Part shown: piece by piece, positions 20,205-28,874 of the stretch | Numbering within the stretch: position 1 is the first letter of the stretch | How the letters are laid out: each line of letters starts with the position of its first letter | Virus record (IMG/VR): IMGVR_UViG_3300007519_000032 | Coordinates: 1-38,378 of that record | Strand: one strand, 5' to 3' | Length of the DNA: 38,378 bases | Origin: a virus | The notes under the pieces: model-generated | What the model was told of the DNA's origin: nothing | Databases searched by the model: none | Seen by the model: the letters and a program-made list of their open reading frames with translations, nothing else | Made by a program: the position numbers and the translations under genes

Positions 20205-21398
20205 ATGGGATCAACCACAGTCCAAGCCCCCGCTCCACCTCCAGCTCCTACCCCTATTGATCCCGGTAAGGCGGCACTTGATTACACGCGGTCAATGGCA
20301 GACACCGAGCTACAGAAGACGCTCTTGGAGAGCGAGCGGACTTATCGCCCACAGTATAACGAGCTTAATCTAGCGGATTACAATACTTACCTCAGGGGGA
20401 CCGGAAATCAAATGGGGATGATCGGCTTGAGCGAATTAGCTACGCGAGCGCAAAGCCAACAGAACGCTGATGCTCAATCCTTCCAACGGCAAGCGGATAT
20501 TAATGATGTTTCCCGTCTAGGTTCTCAGGCGAGTGAAGCGTTTATGCTTGCAAACCCCGCACTTGCGGCGCAAATGCAGCGAGCTACGGCTTTAAGCGTT
20601 GATCAAAATATCCAAAACGTGGGCCGTGGAGCCCTTGGGGATCAGCTTTACTCTCAAGCGCAAGCCTCTACGGGCTTAGGTGCTACGGGGCAAGCCCTTG
20701 ATGCTCGAGCTCAGGAATTTGCTAAATCCACGGGTAAGTTAACTCCGCAAGAGATGCGAGACCTTGAACAAGGGGTCCGTGGGTCTTATGCTTCAAGGGG
20801 CCGCGCAATGGATAACTCCGCTATCGGCGCAGAGAGTTACTCAAGGCTTGCTAATCAGCGTCAGCGCATGATGGAAGACCTCGGGATGTCCCAAAATCTG
20901 AACCAAGGGAACCAAAACGAGCTTAATTCTAACCGTGGTTTCGCGCAAGGGATTCAGCAAAACGACCTTTCGCGGATGTTTAATAACCAGCAACTTCAAT
21001 CTGCTGGGTTAGCCCAAGACCGTGGTTACGGCTTGCAACTCGCCGCAATGCAGCAAGGCATCGCCTCTGATCCCTTTATGGCTATTCTTGGCCGTCCTTC
21101 GAGTGCTCCCGGTATGGGGCAAGCGGCTTCTCAGTTTGCGTCTGGCTTGGCTGGTTCTCAGCAAGGACCGCAGTTGTTTGATCCGAACGCTGGTATCAAT
21201 CTTGCGCTCAAGGACTCTGCTAATACGGCTAATTACAATAGCGCAATCTTTGGTGCTCAAGCCGGACTCGCGGGGGCTCAATCTCAAGCTAAGGGGGCTA
21301 TGTATGGTGGCTTAATGAGTGGCCTTGGCGCACTTGGTAGTGGTATATCAGGAGGTGCCGGAGCGGCGGGGGGTTTCGGAAAACTATTCGGTCGATAA
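20205..21398 (+). CDS. Internal virion protein, Gln/Ala-rich (397 aa)
   Basis: A 397-aa protein with a proline-rich N-terminus (VQAPAPPPAPTPIDPGKAAL), long Gln/Ala/Asn-rich helices (QNADAQSFQRQADINDVSRL; MSQNLNQGNQNELN) and a glycine-rich, membrane-prone C-terminus (MYGGLMSGLGALGSGISG). This composition is typical of podoviral internal core or ejected proteins that help DNA cross the envelope. It is followed by two more large proteins of the same style. Family name not certain. Confidence 0.7.
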   Translation: MGSTTVQAPAPPPAPTPIDPGKAALDYTRSMADTELQKTLLESERTYRPQYNELNLADYNTYLRGTGNQMGMIGLSELATRAQSQQNADAQSFQRQADINDVSRLGSQASEAFMLANPALAAQMQRATALSVDQNIQNVGRGALGDQLYSQAQASTGLGATGQALDARAQEFAKSTGKLTPQEMRDLEQGVRGSYASRGRAMDNSAIGAESYSRLANQRQRMMEDLGMSQNLNQGNQNELNSNRGFAQGIQQNDLSRMFNNQQLQSAGLAQDRGYGLQLAAMQQGIASDPFMAILGRPSSAPGMGQAASQFASGLAGSQQGPQLFDPNAGINLALKDSANTANYNSAIFGAQAGLAGAQSQAKGAMYGGLMSGLGALGSGISGGAGAAGGFGKLFGR

Positions 21399-21427
21399 CT
21401 CAATGACTTTAATTAAGGAACTTTCTA

Positions 21428-22786
21428 ATGGCTAAATTTGGCGAAGGTGTAAACGCACAGCTTGGGGCAACGAATTATAACGCTTACCTCCAAGGTGCGC
21501 TTCAAGGTGCCCAAGGCGTAGCTCGTGGCGGTGAGCTAATGGGCCAAGGGATTGCTAATGTAGGGAGTAGCATTGCTGGTGGGATTAAGGAATACCAGCA
21601 AAACAAGAAGAATAACCAAGCCCTAGAGGGGTCGGTGAAGTCAACATTGAAGCTCTTCGAGTCCGTTGATAACCTAGAGGGGGTCAGTCCAGAAATTAAG
21701 GCTCAAGCACTATCCGCAAGCAAACAGCTTACTGACCCTGATACGCCATTAGCAGTTAGGGCCGCATTTGCACAGCAGTCGCGATCAGATTTAGGTGAAC
21801 TAATGAAACTCGGGCAGGGCGCAAGAGAAGAGAAGGTAAAGAACGAAACTTACGAGCTTTATAGCACGTTAGCGAGAACACGCGGACAGGTCGATAGCGA
21901 TTTCGTTAATAAATTCAGTCCAGAGGCGCAAGCTAACGCTTCTAAGCTCTTTTACGCTTCCGAAAACCTCAAGAGACAGAACGAAAAGCTAAGAGCCGAG
22001 GCAACCGCACTTGGTAAACCAAGCGTTAAAGATCCTTCAGCTTACAGCGCATCTTATAACGCAGGGGTGCAAGAGTTTACCGAAAGAATGAATAGGCTCC
22101 CAAATGGTAAAGAACTTCAAACCATTGCAGCGAAAGCCAAGGTTGACTCATCCACTCCGGTGTTTTTATCAGCAGACGACCAACTTAAACTTGATGCCAG
22201 AAAGCTAGAACAAGCGGATACAATAAACAGGTCGTCTAAGTTTTTAAACGACGTAAGCGATAATGCAATTGAAGCTTCTAATCAAGCTAATGATATTTCT
22301 CAAACAAGAAAGCTTTTGGCTTCGGAAACGACCCAAACAGGGTGGGGACAAGAAACCTTAACCACGGTCCGTTCTTTTGCTTCCAGAATTGGCATGGAAA
22401 ACGCCGATTTAGCGGACCAGCAAGCCCTTGAATCTTATGTAAGCACGGATGCGCTCAGGCAGACGAGGTTATTGATGAGCAAGCAGGGCAGCATAACAGA
22501 GGGTGAACGTGCTCGCGTAGACAAAACATCGATGGGCATCGGCAAGGAAAAGGGCACGTTGAACAAATTGCTTGATTTGCGTGAAGCCTTAACCAATAGA
22601 AGTATTGGGGCTGAGCTAGAAAGGCAACGCCTGTATGACGAGGGAAAATCAGTCTCGGATACAGCAGAGGGTGTTCGCCGTTGGTATCAAAAAAACTCGA
22701 TTACTTCTATTTTGAATGGAATTGTTATGAGTCCGGGAAGCTCATTTAAATTCCCCAGTGGGGCAACGGTTAGAAGAATTGATTAA
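21428..22786 (+). CDS. Internal virion protein (452 aa)
   Basis: A 452-aa, mostly helical, Ala/Gln/Lys-rich protein, probably a core or ejected virion protein. It begins MAKFGEGVNAQLGATNYNAY, with LQGALQGAQGVARGGELMGQ and a Gly-rich amphipathic start (IANVGSSIAGGIKEYQQNKK), followed by long charged coiled-coil regions. It starts after AGGA 8 nt upstream, one of the few late genes with a Shine-Dalgarno sequence. It overlaps the 983-aa gene by one base (TAATG). No enzyme motif recognised. Confidence 0.7.
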   Translation: MAKFGEGVNAQLGATNYNAYLQGALQGAQGVARGGELMGQGIANVGSSIAGGIKEYQQNKKNNQALEGSVKSTLKLFESVDNLEGVSPEIKAQALSASKQLTDPDTPLAVRAAFAQQSRSDLGELMKLGQGAREEKVKNETYELYSTLARTRGQVDSDFVNKFSPEAQANASKLFYASENLKRQNEKLRAEATALGKPSVKDPSAYSASYNAGVQEFTERMNRLPNGKELQTIAAKAKVDSSTPVFLSADDQLKLDARKLEQADTINRSSKFLNDVSDNAIEASNQANDISQTRKLLASETTQTGWGQETLTTVRSFASRIGMENADLADQQALESYVSTDALRQTRLLMSKQGSITEGERARVDKTSMGIGKEKGTLNKLLDLREALTNRSIGAELERQRLYDEGKSVSDTAEGVRRWYQKNSITSILNGIVMSPGSSFKFPSGATVRRID

Positions 22787-25737
22787 TGCCAACTTATAAG
22801 ATTAATGACAAGACGTTCAGTTCTGATAAAGAATTGACGCAAGATGAGTTAGCTCAACTAGCCGGCACTGCCCCGAGCCAACCCCAAACGGATCAAACAC
22901 CCCAAGCAACGCAACCACAACAGCGTTCGTTTACTGAGTCGTTAGGCGGCGCGTTAACGGATATAAGGCAAGCCGAAGAGCCCGGCGTATTTACGAATAA
23001 AGACAGGTATCCTACTGCACGCTCAACGATTACGGGCATGACTCCTAGCGAAGCGCAACGGCGCGGCGAAGAAGGAATCGGGGCATTATCCCAATTGTCT
23101 GCTACGCTTGCTAGATACGGTGTTCCTATTATTGCTACAACGGCTGCTGCTTCTGCTGCACCTGCTACTGTTCTGGGAGCGCTTACGGTTGGCGCAATAG
23201 GGTTTATTTCTGGTTCTTTGGGTGAAAAGGTCGCGGAAGACTTAGAAATATATTCAGGCGCTAGAACAGAGACGAGCGGAAGGGAGATTGTTGCCTCTGG
23301 CGTGGCAAACGCAGCCCCTATATCAATGGTAGGTGGGCCACTTATGAGGGCGGCATCTAACACGATGTCATTAACCGGAACAAGTGAATTGGCTAGGTTT
23401 ATAACAGTCGGTAAAGAGCATTACTCGCCTAAGCCAGAGAGCTTTCTTGATGCTTCTTTGCGATACGGCTTGCCTTTTGTTCTAGGATCGCTTTCTGGTT
23501 TATCTGCAAGGACTTCTTCCAAGACGAAGAGTGCGGGGATTATTAGAGACGAGCTTACCGCTAAACGCGGCGGCGGTGGAGTGACGCTCAGCGAGGTCCG
23601 TCCAGAATACGTTGCGAAGGAAGCCTCGCGGGTCGAGGCAGGTAACAAGAACGCCATTAAATCGCTATGGAGCATTAGCTCAAATATTGGTGAAGAAATA
23701 ATGAAGATCGGTGATATACCCGACACTTCCGGTTTAGCGCGGGACTTATCTTCTAATATCGGTGAACTCAAGCGGGTTCAATCGGCTGCTGTTAATGCCC
23801 GTGATGACGCACAAAGGCTCATGCAGGCATCGGAAAAGGCCAAGCTTAACTTTTCAGAGAAAGCGCCGGGATTGGAGGCTCGCGCCAAGGTCGCCGCTCT
23901 GGAAGCGACAAAACTAGAGGTTGTTTACCATAAAAACGTTCAAGAACTCTTCGGCGGCAACCTAAAGCCGTTTACTGATATTCAAAAAGGCGTCAGGAAC
24001 GAAACGGTTCAGCGAATCGTTAATGAGTCCGACGACGTAATGAAGGTGCATGTAAAAGAGGCTTATGCAAACACAGGGCTTAATGCTAATTCACCCGTCT
24101 TGAATGACGAAGCATTTTATGCAGCGGTATCGCGAGCTAAAGGGAGAGGCGGTGTTTTGTTCGATAACAGCATCAGGAAGGATGTTATTGAGGTATACAA
24201 AGATTTCCATGCTAAGCGATCAGTTGACAATGCTATATCGCTAGGTGACTTTCAGCGATTCAGGGGCGAGGTTTATGACGGCTTACTCAAGAAGGGAATG
24301 TCAGAAGGTGCCGCAAAGAGACTGGCTGGTGAGGCTTACGGAGTCCTTAATGATGCTGCTGAGCATACGCTTGGATCGCTTAATCCCGGAGCCCTTCCTA
24401 GGTGGAAAGCGGCTGACGCATTAGCACGAGCTAGGTTTGCGGCTAACGAGAGCCCCGTTATCGAGATGATTAAGTCAGGAGACTCTGACGCTATCTTCGA
24501 TTACATCACCAAGAATGGGTTTAATGTCTTTAACAGGGAAGTATCTTCGTATAGGCATCTTATCGCCTCAACAGGAAACCCCTTAGATGCCGCAGCCGTC
24601 AAGTTAGCATCCGAAACTGGAGATTCGTTTGTTAGCATGTTGAACGACACTGTAAATGAGACACTTTTCAGAAGGAACGCTTCAGTTGCTAGCGGTTTCC
24701 GCGAGGGGTTTGTTGCTTACGACATACCGGGAATTATTAAGGATACGGAAAAACTAGCAGGCGCAGGGTTCCCGATTTCCTCAATGGATGCCAAGGGTCT
24801 TCAGTCCTTAGCGCGGATACAATCATCAGGAACGGTGAACGGGTTCAGCGTTGACCAAATCAATAAGTTTTACGGTCTCGCTGCTCAGGTTGGCATCCCG
24901 AAGGCAGAGGCCATGACGATATTCGAGAGGCATTACGCGCAAGCGCTGATAACGAATGGTTACAGTTCGTCCAAACGCTCACTCGCGCTTGCTAACGCGG
25001 CTTCCAAAAAGGCTAACCTTACCTCTCAGGAAGCAAATGTTTTAATGGCTCAGGCGCAGAATGATCCTCTTGTTGTGTTTATGTCTGGAACTGGTGCCAA
25101 ATTAAGCCAAGATATGGCTAATAATGGAAACTTTGTCCAGCGCGTTCTCTCTTTGCCGTCGGGGACTGCTCGTGAAATGATGGAATCTCTTGAGAGGGCG
25201 GGAAGGTATGGGGATGCAGACAGGCTAAGGTCAGCTGCGTCAGGAACCGTCTTGCAGCAGTTCGAGCCAACCGCGAACGGATATTTACAAGCAGACATAG
25301 GCAAAATAAGCGATTTCTTTTACAGGAAGGGTGGAGAGTTCACTGACAGGCGGAACACCTTGCGCGCCATTTTAGGGACAAAGGGTTACGATAATTTAGA
25401 GTCCATTATCCCCCGAACCGCTCGTGGAATAAACGAAACCAGATTGCGACTTAGTCCTCCCGGTGGCAGAGACACCCTTTTCCCTGTTAAAGCTAGGGCT
25501 GGTGGTCCTTTTGGTGCTATTTACGCGAGCGCACAAGAAATATCTGATTTCGCCAAGAACACGCGCTATAATTATCTTTATCGCCGTTACGTTGATCCTA
25601 AATACGCTGGGGCGTTTGCACAGAGGGCAGGCGATGCGGATAAGATCGTAGGTAGCAACCCTGTTCTTTCTCTGGTCATGCGGTTAGCAGACGAAGACGA
25701 CGCTGTGTTTGGCAAAGGGCAAGACGGCCCTCGTTAA
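22786..25737 (+). CDS. Large internal virion (ejection) protein (983 aa)
   Basis: A 983-aa protein, the longest gene, at the end of the late arm as in other podoviruses. Residues about 1-65 are Gln/Thr/Pro-rich; about 105-150 are hydrophobic, Ala/Gly-rich and membrane-prone (PIIATTAAASAAPATVLGAL, VGAIGFISGSLGEKVA), and long helices fill the rest. This fits an ejected protein that forms a channel or periplasmic tunnel. No transglycosylase or protease motif was seen, which is noteworthy because ejection proteins often carry a lysozyme-like domain. Its stop is 7 bp before a bidirectional terminator. Confidence 0.75.
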   Translation: MPTYKINDKTFSSDKELTQDELAQLAGTAPSQPQTDQTPQATQPQQRSFTESLGGALTDIRQAEEPGVFTNKDRYPTARSTITGMTPSEAQRRGEEGIGALSQLSATLARYGVPIIATTAAASAAPATVLGALTVGAIGFISGSLGEKVAEDLEIYSGARTETSGREIVASGVANAAPISMVGGPLMRAASNTMSLTGTSELARFITVGKEHYSPKPESFLDASLRYGLPFVLGSLSGLSARTSSKTKSAGIIRDELTAKRGGGGVTLSEVRPEYVAKEASRVEAGNKNAIKSLWSISSNIGEEIMKIGDIPDTSGLARDLSSNIGELKRVQSAAVNARDDAQRLMQASEKAKLNFSEKAPGLEARAKVAALEATKLEVVYHKNVQELFGGNLKPFTDIQKGVRNETVQRIVNESDDVMKVHVKEAYANTGLNANSPVLNDEAFYAAVSRAKGRGGVLFDNSIRKDVIEVYKDFHAKRSVDNAISLGDFQRFRGEVYDGLLKKGMSEGAAKRLAGEAYGVLNDAAEHTLGSLNPGALPRWKAADALARARFAANESPVIEMIKSGDSDAIFDYITKNGFNVFNREVSSYRHLIASTGNPLDAAAVKLASETGDSFVSMLNDTVNETLFRRNASVASGFREGFVAYDIPGIIKDTEKLAGAGFPISSMDAKGLQSLARIQSSGTVNGFSVDQINKFYGLAAQVGIPKAEAMTIFERHYAQALITNGYSSSKRSLALANAASKKANLTSQEANVLMAQAQNDPLVVFMSGTGAKLSQDMANNGNFVQRVLSLPSGTAREMMESLERAGRYGDADRLRSAASGTVLQQFEPTANGYLQADIGKISDFFYRKGGEFTDRRNTLRAILGTKGYDNLESIIPRTARGINETRLRLSPPGGRDTLFPVKARAGGPFGAIYASAQEISDFAKNTRYNYLYRRYVDPKYAGAFAQRAGDADKIVGSNPVLSLVMRLADEDDAVFGKGQDGPR

Positions 25738-25744
25738 ACGAGAA

Positions 25745-25763
25745 AAGCCCCAGAAAGGGGCTT
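25745..25763. terminator. Bidirectional terminator between convergent late and early arms
   Basis: AAGCCCC (25745-25751) and GGGGCTT (25757-25763) pair perfectly over 7 bp around a 5-nt loop. On the minus strand the hairpin is followed by TTCTCG after a short T run; on the plus strand by AAAACG. It lies between the end of the rightward late genes (25737) and the end of the leftward early genes (25820), so it should stop transcripts from both. Confidence 0.8.
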
Positions 25764-25819
25764 AAAACGTCCGTATGGGGCATCGGGGCATCCGTCCGTA
25801 ATAAGAACGGGGGAATTAA

Positions 25820-26515
25820 TCAAAACGGAATACCTTCTTCGTCTGCTTCTTCGTATTCTACCTCAGGGGCGGGGGGGCGAACATGAGCACGAGGGGCGGT
25901 GTCGCTAGCCTGCCCCCGGACGCTGCGCTCACCGAACCACCAAAGGGCACCCCACTCAGGTGCTTGAAGCGCGGCCTTAATGGCAAAATCTTCCCCGAAC
26001 TCTTCTTTGAATGCTCCGTAAACCTCACGGGCCAGTCCGGCCCACGCTTGAGCAAGCTCTTGGCTGTTTAACCCTTTCTGGGAATCAACGGACTTATGCA
26101 CCGTGGTCGTATTCGGGGAAGAATACGTCTTGGAGTAAGGCTTAGAAGGGCGAGGAGGGTGAGCTTGCATTTTCTGGCTATGATCTTGCGCTGCTTGCTG
26201 CGCTGGAGGCTGATCTCCATCTGCCGCTGAAACAGTGACATTACCCCCGACTCCCGCTTGCGGGTGCCCGTTCCAGTCGTCCTTGCGCTGGATGCTGAAG
26301 CCCTTCCCCTTTCCCTCGACACTCAGCTTGACCCGAGCACCGTTCCAAGCAGAGAACAAGTCCGCGTTACAAGAGAGATTGATTTTATCGTCCCCGTCTT
26401 CCAATAGTGCGGTATAAAAGCCGAACTTAGGGTTCTTAGGGAACTTAATAACACCGACCAAGGGTTCGTTGATGAAGTCCTTGGGTGCTGCTTGGATTGC
26501 GTGTTGGATGCTCAT
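25820..26515 (-). CDS. Single-stranded DNA-binding protein (SSB-like)
   Basis: A 231-aa protein with an N-terminal beta-rich, OB-fold-like region (about 10-80; FGFYTALLEDGDDKINLSCN, ARVKLSVEGKGKGFSIQRKD), a Gln/Pro/Ser linker (about 95-145), a helical segment with conserved aromatic residues (ALQAPEWGALWWFGER), and an acidic C-terminus EYEEADEEGIPF. The acidic tail ending in a hydrophobic tip is the hallmark of SSB proteins, used to recruit replication partners. It is the last gene of the leftward operon, 130 bp upstream of nothing but the terminator. Its leader is A-rich without a Shine-Dalgarno sequence. Confidence 0.75.
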   Translation of the reverse strand: MSIQHAIQAAPKDFINEPLVGVIKFPKNPKFGFYTALLEDGDDKINLSCNADLFSAWNGARVKLSVEGKGKGFSIQRKDDWNGHPQAGVGGNVTVSAADGDQPPAQQAAQDHSQKMQAHPPRPSKPYSKTYSSPNTTTVHKSVDSQKGLNSQELAQAWAGLAREVYGAFKEEFGEDFAIKAALQAPEWGALWWFGERSVRGQASDTAPRAHVRPPAPEVEYEEADEEGIPF

Positions 26516-26588
26516 TTGATTTGTTGATTCGTTTTTGTTGAATAAGTTTTATTCGATTGATGAATTCTTGGTTAATTCCGGTCCGGCG

Positions 26589-27383
26589 TCAAGCCTTTTT
26601 GTCTTTTTGCTCGGCTCTCCACTCAAGATACTTCCCGTGCTGGGATTCGTTTATCTGGTAATACCGTCCGGTTTGCTTGCATTGCATGGCGTATTGAACC
26701 GTCCCGGCAGCAGTTACTCTCTTCTTGTTTACACAGACGTTAGTTCCGCCGCCGAATGGGCTCTCCCACTTATCCTTGCCGTTCAGGACGCCAGCGTGGG
26801 TCTTATGAGGCATTACGGATGCTAATTTAAGGTAAACCTCTTGGAGCATCAGAACATCTCGCTTGCAATAAGTAACCATTTCCCTCAAGGATGCTTGGTT
26901 GTTATCCAAGAGAATCTTCTTCCAAAGGTCGAACGTGGTCTTGATCTTACCACCGACGCCTAAGAACTTCCCGATGTAATCTAATCGGTTTGAGTTAAAG
27001 TAAAACTTCCGCCGCGCCCAAGCTAGAGTGTCAATCGTTTTGTAAGAAGGGAACGTAGGGATCCCGTGAAACAAGCAACGAGTCTTAATCCATGGGAGGT
27101 CGAAGCGGTCTCCGTTATGACCGACTAACTCATCCGCTTGATTAGCAACTTCAATGAACTCTGTTAATGCTTTCTTGTCGCACTGGTCCTTGTCCCATTG
27201 AACAAATTGAACCGTTTTCTCGTGTTCCCATTTGTAACAAATGCAAATAATCGCACGCTCTTTGATGATGCTATCCGGTTGGATACTTAACTTGTATCCG
27301 GCCCTCCAGAACATCCCGACGTTCGGGGATGTTTCTATGTCAAAAAAGAGGCGGTTAACACGGTCAGGTTTTTGAGATTTCAT
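26589..27383 (-). CDS. Stand-alone 3'-5' exonuclease, DnaQ/RNase H-like DEDDy type
   Basis: A 264-aa exonuclease resembling the proofreading domain of family B polymerases but without a polymerase. Motif I is FFDIETS (Asp15, Glu17), motif II HNGDRFDLPW (Asp95), and motif III YCKRDVLML (Tyr172, Asp176; the YxxxD form). Residues about 200-264 form an additional C-terminal basic region with Cys residues (GGGTNVCVNKKRVTAAGTVQ; KQTGRYYQINE). It may degrade host DNA or process phage DNA ends. The start is preceded by four tandem 7-nt units containing AAGGA. It lies between the SSB and an HTH gene in the leftward operon. Confidence 0.85.
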   Translation of the reverse strand: MKSQKPDRVNRLFFDIETSPNVGMFWRAGYKLSIQPDSIIKERAIICICYKWEHEKTVQFVQWDKDQCDKKALTEFIEVANQADELVGHNGDRFDLPWIKTRCLFHGIPTFPSYKTIDTLAWARRKFYFNSNRLDYIGKFLGVGGKIKTTFDLWKKILLDNNQASLREMVTYCKRDVLMLQEVYLKLASVMPHKTHAGVLNGKDKWESPFGGGTNVCVNKKRVTAAGTVQYAMQCKQTGRYYQINESQHGKYLEWRAEQKDKKA

Positions 27384-27389
27384 TTTGTT

Positions 27390-27417
27390 ATTCCTTATTA
27401 CTTATTCCTTATTCCTT
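27390..27417 (-). repeat. Four tandem 7-nt Shine-Dalgarno-bearing units before the exonuclease
   Basis: Reading the minus strand toward the ATG at 27383, four 7-nt units follow each other: AAGGAAT, AAGGAAT, AAGTAAT and AAGGAAT, at 27417-27390. Three contain AAGGA; the last ends 6 nt before the ATG. The array extends just into the 3' end of the upstream HTH gene at 27416. It could load several ribosomes or act as a standby site. Confidence 0.8.
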
Positions 27418-27856
27418 ATGCTGATGCTTTTACGGCATTGCCGTATGATTTATGCTTACGGCAGATTGCCCTGACAGCCCCGAGGGGGATGCCTGTGGCT
27501 TGTGAGATTGACTTCATTGGCAAGAGTTCTTTCCTTCTGAATCTTAGGGCTAAGATCTTGTTAACTTCTTCCTTTGTGACGCTTTTAACCAAAGCATCGT
27601 CCGAGAAAATGGTTCCGCTTTTTCGCGCTTGGCTCAAAATGGAAACGACTAAGCTATACGAGCACTTGAACTCTCTGGCGATGTCTTCCAAAAGCCCACC
27701 ATTGAGCTTGCTGGTGACGATGTCCTTCCTTGCCTTTGCCGAGATGCGCTCTTCCGCGAAACCTACGTTGCTTCCCGCCATTAGCTTAGGCCCGAAGCTT
27801 CTAACGAGCCATAGGCAATTAGCGGCGGTTTCCGCTTGGGTATTACCTTGAAACAT
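27416..27856 (-). CDS. Double helix-turn-helix DNA-binding protein (146 aa)
   Basis: A 146-aa basic protein with two HTH-like segments: about 56-75 (LEDIAREFKCSYSLVVSILS) and about 114-134 (MKSISQATGIPLGAVRAICR). The spacing and basic charge suggest a sequence-specific DNA-binding regulator or origin-binding protein. The N-terminal 25 residues are less charged and an internal Met at 26 might be the true start. It overlaps the upstream 70-aa gene by 14 bp. It could be a transcription regulator of the early operon or bind repeats in the intergenic regions; that link is inferred only. Confidence 0.65.
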   Translation of the reverse strand: MFQGNTQAETAANCLWLVRSFGPKLMAGSNVGFAEERISAKARKDIVTSKLNGGLLEDIAREFKCSYSLVVSILSQARKSGTIFSDDALVKSVTKEEVNKILALRFRRKELLPMKSISQATGIPLGAVRAICRKHKSYGNAVKASA

Positions 27857-28055
27857 CGGGCGAGTATTGAAGGTTATCGTTAATCGAGATAAGCCCGTGC
27901 AAGACGGTTATGAACACTTTGTTCCTCTCGGATGTTCGGAAGATGTTGATTTCATCCCCTGAGTCGATAGCGCAAAGCATATCACTTACGGCGTAATCCG
28001 TGAGCTTCTGGAGGTTTGTCTTGAATTGGTCTGTTTTCGTTAGTTCTGATTTCAT
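27843..28055 (-). CDS. Hypothetical early protein (70 aa)
   Basis: A 70-aa protein beginning MKSELTKTDQFKTNLQKLTD, mixed helix and charged turns, with VFITVLHGLISINDNLQ near the C-terminus. No known motif or membrane segment. Its A-rich leader (AACAAATCAGAATG) is similar to the SSB leader (AACAAATCAAATG). It overlaps the HTH gene by 14 bp, so the two are probably co-translated. Not recognised. Confidence 0.6.
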   Translation of the reverse strand: MKSELTKTDQFKTNLQKLTDYAVSDMLCAIDSGDEINIFRTSERNKVFITVLHGLISINDNLQYSPDVSR

Positions 28056-28074
28056 TCTGATTTGTTAGTTATTC

Positions 28075-28389
28075 TTACTTGAGTAAAAGATACCCTTTGG
28101 CGTAAGCCCACTTAGGGTTCCGGTGAATATTGTCATGCATTTCACGGCTGACCGCAAGCCAATACTGCGTATCGAGTAACATCTTCCCGACGCGGCCTTT
28201 TCTGTGGTGTATATCCGTGGCTTCGGGGCATCCGTTAATCCCAGCAGTCTTTAAGCACTCCGTGGCGTGCTCCCTGAGCCAGACCTCGCAGTAAGGATGA
28301 TCCACTAAGTAAGCTTTCCTGAGCTTGGAATACTCCTTTAGCTCAAGGGCTCTCTTAGTGCTGACCTTGCGTAACGGCGTGCGTTTCAT
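28075..28389 (-). CDS. HNH-like nuclease (104 aa, probable)
   Basis: A 104-aa basic protein with a Cys/His pattern of a small HNH nuclease. YCEVWLREHATECL gives a possible zinc Cys pair, ATDIHHRKGRVGKML contains the HH catalytic pair, and MHDNIHRNPKWAYAKGYLL gives the Asn/His of the third motif. The start at 28389 is preferred over 28416 because it overlaps the upstream stop by ATGA, and the product then begins MKRTPLRKVS, a common start for phage HNH proteins. It could nick DNA during recombination, replication or packaging. Not a free-standing intron enzyme, because no interrupted gene is evident. Confidence 0.7.
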   Translation of the reverse strand: MKRTPLRKVSTKRALELKEYSKLRKAYLVDHPYCEVWLREHATECLKTAGINGCPEATDIHHRKGRVGKMLLDTQYWLAVSREMHDNIHRNPKWAYAKGYLLLK

Positions 28390-28604
28390 TCCGTGTCCTT
28401 GGGCGCAACTTCCCATTCAAGAAATTCCTTAATGTCATCGCAAAGCAATAGATACACTGTTAAATCGCTAGGATTTCTCCTCCCCCAAATACCTTTCCCC
28501 CATTGGGGAATTAAATGATAAGTCAATCCGTCGTCGGGGTAAACGAAGCGTAAGTCGGTGATGTTTGCGTCTCTAGGTAAGTCTTTAATTTTCATAATCG
28601 CCAT
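28386..28604 (-). CDS. Hypothetical early protein (72 aa)
   Basis: A 72-aa protein from ATG 28604 (or an in-frame ATG at 28595, giving MKIKDLPRDANITDLRFVYP). It has a beta-rich pattern with YHLIPQWGKGIWGRR and an acidic C-terminus (LEWEVAPKDTE). It ends in an ATGA overlap with the HNH-like gene and overlaps the preceding 27-aa gene by 11-20 bp. The tight overlaps suggest a small operon of coupled genes. Not recognised. Confidence 0.6.
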   Translation of the reverse strand: MAIMKIKDLPRDANITDLRFVYPDDGLTYHLIPQWGKGIWGRRNPSDLTVYLLLCDDIKEFLEWEVAPKDTE

Positions 28605-28668
28605 TTTGTCCTGCCGTGTAAGCTTGTTTCATGGCCTTGCGGTCAATCCACTCTTGGAACGACCTCAT
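28585..28668 (-). CDS. 27-aa peptide with a KAMKQAYTAGQ tail
   Basis: Starting at ATG 28668 the frame encodes a 27-aa peptide with FQEWIDRKAMKQAYTAGQ. It overlaps the upstream membrane-protein stop by ATGA at 28665-28668, which favours this start over an ATG at 28791. The tail is encoded by a 33-bp sequence repeated exactly in the gene ending at 28871, where the same KAMKQAYTAGQ appears after FEEWF. It looks like a duplicated fragment of that protein. Confidence 0.5.
   Translation of the reverse strand: MRSFQEWIDRKAMKQAYTAGQNGDYEN
28610..28642 (-). repeat. 33-bp exact repeat, copy 1 (encodes KAMKQAYTAGQ)
   Basis: Positions 28610-28642 are identical to 28890-28922 over 33 bp. Both copies are read on the minus strand in the same frame and encode the same 11-residue C-terminal sequence. 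The repeat shows a recent duplication or gene conversion between the two small genes. Confidence 0.9.
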
Positions 28669-28874
28669 CGCATTAATAGGAAATGAATGGCTATGCCAAC
28701 TGAGAAGGTTGCGACGATTGCCATTCCTATGAAATGAACGAGGCACATATCTCGGGCAAAGCGGCGAAGGTTTTTCTCCCTTTCTATCCAATGCTTTATA
28801 TCCGTTTTGTATGGTTCGGGTATTTCCGAAAATTTGCAGTGCATGTATTCCGGTGGGATTGGTCGCTCCTTCAT
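28665..28874 (-). CDS. Small membrane protein (69 aa)
   Basis: A 69-aa protein with a charged, soluble N-terminal part (MKERPIPPEYMHCKFSEIPE) and a clear membrane segment near residues 46-66 (HFIGMAIVATFSVGIAIHFL), ending LMR. It overlaps the upstream gene by ATGA (28871-28874) and the downstream 27-aa peptide by ATGA (28665-28668), so it is embedded in a translationally coupled string. The topology suggests an N-terminal cytoplasmic domain and a C-terminal anchor, or a small early membrane effector. Not recognised. Confidence 0.65.
   Translation of the reverse strand: MKERPIPPEYMHCKFSEIPEPYKTDIKHWIEREKNLRRFARDMCLVHFIGMAIVATFSVGIAIHFLLMR

Noticed and set aside
22786-25737. Lysozyme/transglycosylase domain in the large internal protein
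   Set aside because: No catalytic Glu-containing transglycosylase motif or NlpC-type Cys/His pair could be found, so no enzymatic claim is made.
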